Shown piece by piece: positions 59,001-64,000 of a stretch of 64,000 nt of DNA (position 1 is the stretch's first letter; each line of letters opens with the position of its first letter). Origin of the DNA: Aquatica leii. Its lineage: Eukaryota > Arthropoda > Insecta > Coleoptera > Lampyridae. The notes beneath the pieces are model-generated. The model was given only the letters and a program-made list of their open reading frames with translations. It ran no database searches and had not been told where the DNA came from. Location of the stretch: contig CM069437.1 in NCBI GenBank assembly GCA_035610365.1, positions 55,328,093-55,392,092 on the forward strand, in the 5' to 3' direction. Position numbers and translations under genes: made by a program.

Positions 59001-62000
59001 AAAGAAGCTTTAGGGTATCAGGAAGACGATTAAAAACAAAAGCCAGAATGGTGGTCAAAAGAAATGAAGAATCTAATAGAAAGTAAGAAAAAACCTTATC
59101 GAATGTAGTTGCGTACCAAGGACCCGGAAGACAGAAAGGTATATGCACAATGCAATAGAGAAGTAAAAAAGATGGGGGTAAAAAGAAAGAACGAAATGTG
59201 AGATAAGAAGTGCGAAAAGATCAAGAGATGTTTAGAGGGAACTAGAATAACACAGGCATAGAAGGCCATAAAAAACCGGAAAAAGGACAGAAAGGAGACA
59301 GGAAATACAAACTTGATAAAAGAAGAAGAATGGCGAGAATATTATAGGACACTATTAACGGAAAATAAACAACAATTTAATAGAAAAATAGACAAGATTG
59401 AAGTAGATATAAACACGGCAGAAGAAGAGATAAATATAACTGAAATCAAAAGAGCATTAACAGACATGTAAAACGGCAAAGCTCCGGGACCGAGAAACAT
59501 TTCCATTGAAATAATAAGACATGGACCAGATAATATGTTGGAAATTGTGCCAAGCTGTTTAATGCCTACCTGATTACAAGTGAAGACATTCCAGCGGACT
59601 GGAATTTGGCATATATTCATTCAATTTATAAGAAGAGAAACAAGAAAGTTGGTGGGAAATATAGGGGGATAAGTGTCACTAGTTTATTGGGAAGATTGTA
59701 TGACAGGATTCTAAAAAAAATCAAATCGAAATATAAAAACTTAGGAGGAGCAGAACGATTTTCGTGCGGGAAGATCATGCTTAGATAATATATTTACCTT
59801 TTAGCAAATAATAGAAAAACGGAAAACCCGAAACCAACCTACACATCTCGAATTTGTAGATCTTGAGAAGGCCTACAATACAGTGCCCTTGACAAAGCTT
59901 TGCTATGTGTTGACGAAGATCGGCTTTAGTAAAACGTACATTCGTGCAATTTGGACTTATATAAGAGCACAGAAAGCGTCGTGAAGGTTGGCAAAAAAAT
60001 GTTGGAACCATTTACATTTACAAAAGGTCTCAAACAGTGATGCCGTTTGTCGCCCACTTTGTGCAAGATATATGTTCAAGAAACTTTGGAAAACTGGATC
60101 AAGAAGTGTTTAAGAATGGGAATTGATATCGGCAATAAATGCTTGACAACTCTCTTCTTTGCTGACGATCAAGTAATTATTGCAAACTGCAAAGAAGACA
60201 TTGACTACATGCTAAGAAAAGTTATAGAAGAATACGAAAAGTGTGGACCCGGATTTACAATTAAGAGAATTAAGGAAATGTGAAGAGTATAAATATTTAG
60301 GATATTAAGGGAAAAAACATCCAATAGAGATATAACGTCAACAAAGTCAGAAATGTGTACGAATGTACAATTCATTACTTTAATCAAGTTAAAATAAATA
60401 CGAAAATGACAATCTACAGAGCAATAGTAGAACCGATATTGACATACGGATCAGAATGCTGCCAGTTATTGGACAGAAATAGAAAGAGAGTGGAGGCAGT
60501 AAAAATGGATTACATAAAGAGGACAGGTAGAGCGTCTAAGCTGGAACGTATACCAAATCAAGAAATTAGAAGGCGTGTAAAAAGAACATATACGACTATA
60601 GACAGGCTAGAAACAAGACAACTTCTGTGGTATGGATATGTAATGAGGATGAAGGAGAATAGATGGCCAAAAAGAACTATAAAGTATGAACCAAGGGATA
60701 GAAGAAGACCAGCATTAACATGGGAAAATAGAATAAGAGAGACAATGAGTGATCGAGCTATTGATGAGAAAGAATGGAAAAATAGAGAAAGATGGCAATC
60801 GAAATGCGGGATGCGGCAAAGGTTCCGCGTTGTCAGTTGGTTCTGGGTAGAACCTTCTTCTCCATCTTGACGACGTTTCGACAAAATCACAAAGGTAACT
60901 TAGTCATACCAACTAGTCCGATAATGAGCAAAATGAATCTGATTTAAATGCATCGGCAGTTTTACATTGTATATTTTAAAATGGTTTTTTTCCAATGTTT
61001 CCATGGTTCCATGCTTCTGATAAAAAAGGTTTATCTACGTTTAGATTAATAAACAATTATTTAAAATCTACTAGGTCACAAGAAGAATGAACAAACCTGA
61101 GTTTAATCAGCATTGAAAATAAAGTAGCTACAAATTTGAACACACCAAATTTACTTAATAACTTGGCGCCTAAAAAGACACGAAAAATTAATTTTTAAGT
61201 AACATTGACTATATATAATTTTTATATATCTTTTTATACTTATTAATATCATATCATATGCTGTTATTGGTTTTGTATATTTTTACTTTTGTTTTGTTTT
61301 GAAAATATTTGAAAAGTATGAACTAAATATATAATTATTTTATTAAGTTATTAAATTTAAACTAAAATAACCGAAGCTTATTAGGGGCGGCTAGTTTTAT
61401 CTAGCACCAGGGCGCCAACATACTTTAGTGCAATTCTTACTCGTGCTATTACTGCAATGTTTTTTTGACTAAAAAAGAAATTTGTTTACAATAAATAAAT
61501 AGAAGAAAGTTTACTCAATGTATTTGTTTTAAGACCTAAATTGAAAAAAGTTACACAGTTAATAATATAAGTTGTCATTAAAAAAAAAATTTTTTAATTG
61601 CCTGAAAAAATGTGTTTTTTGACCTTGTAATGTAAATTGCCATTTCATTGCAAAACAGAAAAAAATCATTCTAATGTTTTTATACAATAATGTTTTTTGT
61701 CACGTAAGATGATAAGTTTGTCGATATACGAACAAAGAATTGATACAATTTTTAAAATTGCTATGGTTTTAATTAAACTGTGTTTTTTATACGATGAATA
61801 AATAAAATTTAAATTTAAGCTACCTAAGCACAAATAGATTTTTTATAAGAAATACCAAATATGCTACTCTAAAATTATAATTGTTGTAAACACACATCGA
61901 AATAAGTAAACTGTTTGTTCTTATACGTGAATGGATTTCTTATGTTATCACGTTTTTTGTATGCACGTAATCGAATGTCAATGGAATGTCACAGTAATTC

Positions 62001-62440
62001 CATAAATTAATAAATGTAAACAACAATAACTTATTAATAACAAATAACACATTCCTAACAGATTCTATAAAAAACACATACCTAGTTTTTCCATCATCGG
62101 CAGAATATCACAGTAAATACTATACTCAGTAGTAAATAAACCCATTTCTTCGTTGAATTTTCTTGCAAGGTCATTATTCAGAAGACGTTTGACAATCATA
62201 GACACCGACTGTGTGCTGTTACTAAAAGGAAAGAAGAAAAATCATGTACAATTAAAAAAACACTAACCTATTTTTTTCAGAACATTTAACAACAACCCGT
62301 ATCATCTCACAGGTGTAATTTTCTCCTGGCGGAACTACATACGATATATATGTGCTTAATATATCTATATCATCTTTAAAACGCGTTCTTATAATATTTT
62401 TAAAAAAATCTTTAGGAAAGTTGTTTTGTACAATTGCCAT
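56038..62440 (-). CDS. EcKinase-like (CHK-like) kinase, gene C, complete, 7 exons
   Basis: Paralogue of gene B with the same predicted role. Exons in transcript order: 62268..62440, 62082..62221, 56926..57119, 56768..56882, 56551..56714, 56281..56497, 56038..56231; all junctions GT-AG; exon lengths 173/140/194/115/164/217/194, identical to gene B except the last (+3 nt); 398 residues plus stop. Landmarks: VVPPGENYTCEM in exon 1, SMIVK in exon 2, NIIVIQDLSALHYKMANRQE in exon 3, LNHGDFWCNNLMFQY in exon 5, VDFQVSVFASP in exon 6, HHHCFTNSNYLTAIKFLLPY in exon 7. No stop or frameshift. Intron 2 is 4,962 bp and contains an antisense RTE-like LINE (57985..60890), against 909 bp in gene B. Whether it is spliced correctly is untested. 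Substrate unknown. Confidence 0.9.
57985..60890 (+). mobile_element. RTE-like LINE inserted antisense in gene C intron 2
   Basis: A single-ORF LINE with APE endonuclease and RT, on the strand opposite to gene C. The 5' region (tgggtggattgagtagctcagcggt near 58010) resembles RTE-type 5' leaders. The last ~70 bp (60822-60892) contain sequence also present inverted at about 25165-25230, with a CGAAACGTC core. No clear poly(A) or target duplication was identified, so edges are approximate. Confidence 0.8.
58130..60870 (+). pseudogene. RTE-like endonuclease-RT polyprotein, frameshifted
   Basis: The intact N-terminal frame 58130..58768 is the endonuclease: MSLGTWNIEELRRKQAEVL, then CVLTETKKKG (catalytic Glu), then ICILGDLNARVGR. 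After 58770 frames break. RT begins near 59440 (KRALTDM.NGKAPGPRNIS), with RGISVTSLLGRLYDRIL near 59666, PTLCKIYVQETLENWIKK near 60053, and catalytic LFFADDQVIIANCKE at 60152-60196, so the FADD motif is intact. The C-terminal frame 60355..60870 contains YRAIVEPILTYGSECC and WYGYVMRMKENRWPKR, characteristic of RTE/BovB-like and related insect LINEs. It resembles proteins often annotated 'craniofacial development protein 2-like'. At least four frame breaks; not functional. Confidence 0.82.
60900..61931. other. Remainder of gene C intron 2, no gene
   Basis: AT-rich intronic sequence without recognised elements. Confidence 0.5.
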
Positions 62441-62855
62441 TTTAAATTAAAACTATAAACGATTAGTTTCAAAAAAAATCATAGTTCGAAATTCATATTA
62501 TAATTGTGTGTATAATTAGCATGCTCTGCGTTATATACAAGACAAGTTCTCGTAGAAACCACGTGATACTTTGGTTCAATTTGATAACGTTCGTTTAGTT
62601 ATTTTATTCATTTAATTACATTTGTTTTAACGTAATGATAATACAATCAGTAGAAAGAAACCGCGGAAGTGAATTTAGTGTAGACATAAGGCTTTTATGC
62701 CTAATTTTTCTTCGGGTTATTTAACATTTTTGTTTGGCTATTAAGGTTTCGCAATAAAATTGTTTTTGTGTTTGAAAAGTTTTATTACATTCTTTTTAAA
62801 TTACAAAAATTGATGATCATGAAAGTAAAATTCTTATAATATAAACAAGATTAAT
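61932..62855 (+). repeat. Segmental duplication, copy 2 (partner 14222..14822)
   Basis: Contains exons 1-2 of gene C, its promoter region and about 270 bp further upstream (ggcttttatgcctaatttttc...ttgatgatcatgaaa). The partner block carries the decayed copy. Same orientation in both. Confidence 0.8.
62560..62565. promoter_or_regulatory. CACGTG E-box upstream of gene C
   Basis: AGTATCACGTGGTTT on the gene strand, 120 bp upstream of the ATG. A TATA-like tgtatataac lies between it and the ATG (62532-62541). Confidence 0.35.
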
Positions 62856-62900
62856 AAAATAGTTTTTGAATAAATGGTGTAATATATTTGTTAAAAAACT

Positions 62901-62942
62901 CACAAGCTTTCGAACGTGGTCTACGTTCTTCTTCGGGTAACA
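62901..62942 (-). ncRNA. Degenerate hammerhead-like motif of a Penelope end
   Basis: On minus: ACCCGAAGAAGAACGTAGAC then CACGTTCGAAAGCTTG. The GAACG/CGTTC stem followed by GAAAG resembles stem II plus the GAAA strand, but the core reads CCGAAGA rather than CUGANGA and there is no clear GUC, so it is probably inactive. It sits just upstream of a plus-strand Penelope RT. Confidence 0.35.
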
Positions 62943-63004
62943 ATTAATAAAATGACAATTATAACACTAAGAAAAAACAAATGTTCGGAAAACTTGATAA
63001 ATAT

Positions 63005-64000
63005 AAGTTCTTTTAGCTACACCAATTTCTCCATCTATTGCAAATTACTTTATGGAGCATTTTGAAGAAGGAGCTTTAAAATTTGCGTCTAAAAAACTAA
63101 AACTATTACTTAGATATGTTGATGATGTTTTTGCAATCTGGTCCCATGGTGAAGATGAACTACAAATTTTTCCTCAATGTCTAAATAATCAACATCCAAA
63201 CATACAATTTAGTATTGAAAAAGATATTAATGGTACCTTACCTTTTCTTAATGTAAAGATAGAAAGAAAACCAGATAGTACTTAAACACATTTAGTGTAT
63301 CGAAAACCAACACATACGGATCAATATATAAACGCAAATTCTCATCATCATCATCTATCTCAGAAATTTGGAACAATTCGCACATTATACAACCGTGCCA
63401 TGACAATTTTCTACCAAGATAAGTTACCAGAAGAATTAGATTACCTTGAGAAAGTTTTTATAAGAAATAGTTTTAACAAAGAACAAATTAAAAAATATCT
63501 TCGACCAAACACTAGACCTACTGTATCAAATGATTTAACTATAAGCAACAATTTTGCTGTTCTGCCAATATAAGTGACAAAATTGGAAGAATACTGAAGA
63601 AACATGACATTAAAGGTGCTTATAATACTACCACGAAAATGAAAAATTTGTTGAATTTGGTAAAAGATAAAATTCCACATAACACCTGTGGAGTGTATCA
63701 AGTTCCGTGCGCTTGTAGCAAGGTATATATTGGAAAAACTGGTAGAACTATTGAAACTAGACTAAAAGAACACAACAAACATCTTCGTTTACTTCAACCT
63801 TCTAAATCTGCCATTGCCGAACATGCGGTAAACACTTTACATGACATAAACTTCAAAAAAACTATAACGATTGCTAAAACCAAAAACTGGCGTTTAAGAA
63901 AGATCAGAGAAGCGATTAAAATTATTAAAGTACTCAACAACTTTCACAGGAACAATGTTTATGGTTACCTGTTATTTCCTGATCTTTACTTTATCCACCA
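63005..64000 (+). pseudogene. Penelope-like RT and GIY-YIG endonuclease (runs off right edge)
   Basis: RT C-terminal part: ISPSIANYFMEHFEEGAL near 63030, catalytic LLRYVDDVFAIWSHGE near 63101-63148, and LPFLNVKIERKPDST, followed by a stop at 63283-63285; then LVYRKPTHTDQYINANSHHH near 63293, the invariant Penelope 'vYRKpThTd.yl...S.Hp' block. After a frameshift near 63570 the endonuclease frame is open to the window end: CGVYQVPCACSKVYIGKTGR (GIY-YIG core with inserted cysteines, about 63690-63750), then RLKEHNKH and AIAEHAVNTLHDI. N-terminal RT is missing, so it is 5'-truncated. A different subfamily from the copies at 32530..34580. Confidence 0.82.

Noticed and set aside
62252-62440. Stand-alone 62-codon gene
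   Set aside because: It is exon 1 of gene C with read-through into intron 1. The splice donor and exon 2 match gene B exactly.

Overview
This window reads as intergenic DNA from an insect nuclear genome, possibly a beetle although the order cannot be fixed from sequence. It is AT-rich and intron-containing. There are no bacterial operons, ribosome binding sites or tRNA/rRNA genes. The only host genes I can support are members of the insect EcKinase (ecdysteroid 22-kinase-like, CHK-like) family. Almost everything else recognisable is transposable-element DNA, most of it decayed.

Host genes. Gene A (3121..3480, minus) shows exons 1-2 only. Gene B (42482..44833, plus) is a complete seven-exon gene of 397 codons. 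Gene C (56038..62440, minus) is a complete seven-exon gene of 398 codons whose second intron has been expanded to about 5 kb by a LINE inserted antisense. A pseudogene (about 14350..14565, minus) lies in a duplicated block whose other copy (61932..62855) contains the 5' end of gene C. Exon lengths and phases are the same in B and C (173/140/194/115/164/217 nt, then 191 or 194), and A matches for its two visible exons. All three functional-looking copies carry a CACGTG hexamer 50-125 bp upstream of the ATG.

Mobile elements, left to right: piggyBac-like transposase remnant (1..760, minus); degenerate non-LTR element (6668..10560, plus); Ty3/Gypsy pol remnant (10680..12781, plus); a nested stack at 15860..24150 in which a minus-strand Ty3/Gypsy integrase was split by an old hAT (16164..22959, perfect 8-bp target duplication), itself split by a younger hAT (18062..22760, another perfect 8-bp duplication), which carries two small palindromic elements; hAT and Penelope-like scraps (24751..26200); a second Ty3/Gypsy pol remnant (26450..27830); a BEL/Pao gag-protease-only element between two 138-bp repeats (28002..29881, minus); a degenerate Ty1/Copia (29890..32510, plus) containing a solo LTR; two Penelope-like 3' halves arranged head to head as an ~880-bp inverted repeat (32530..34580), with hammerhead-like ribozymes at both outer ends; a GA-rich tandem-repeat field (38500..39970); LINE, Gypsy gag and LTR fragments on minus (45850..49260); a LINE C-terminal fragment (49660..50050); a full-length but inactivated Helitron (50419..55508); the intronic RTE-like LINE (57985..60890); and a Penelope-like element running off the right edge (63005..64000).

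The most notable observations are the four-level nesting with intact target duplications, the EcKinase paralogue cluster with invariant exon structure and a shared upstream E-box, the Penelope inverted repeat with minimal hammerhead motifs, and a TTTGAACGC-type degenerate tandem repeat found at three loci, two of which flank the Helitron in opposite orientation. I found no clear sign of an unknown multi-gene system. The novelty here is structural.
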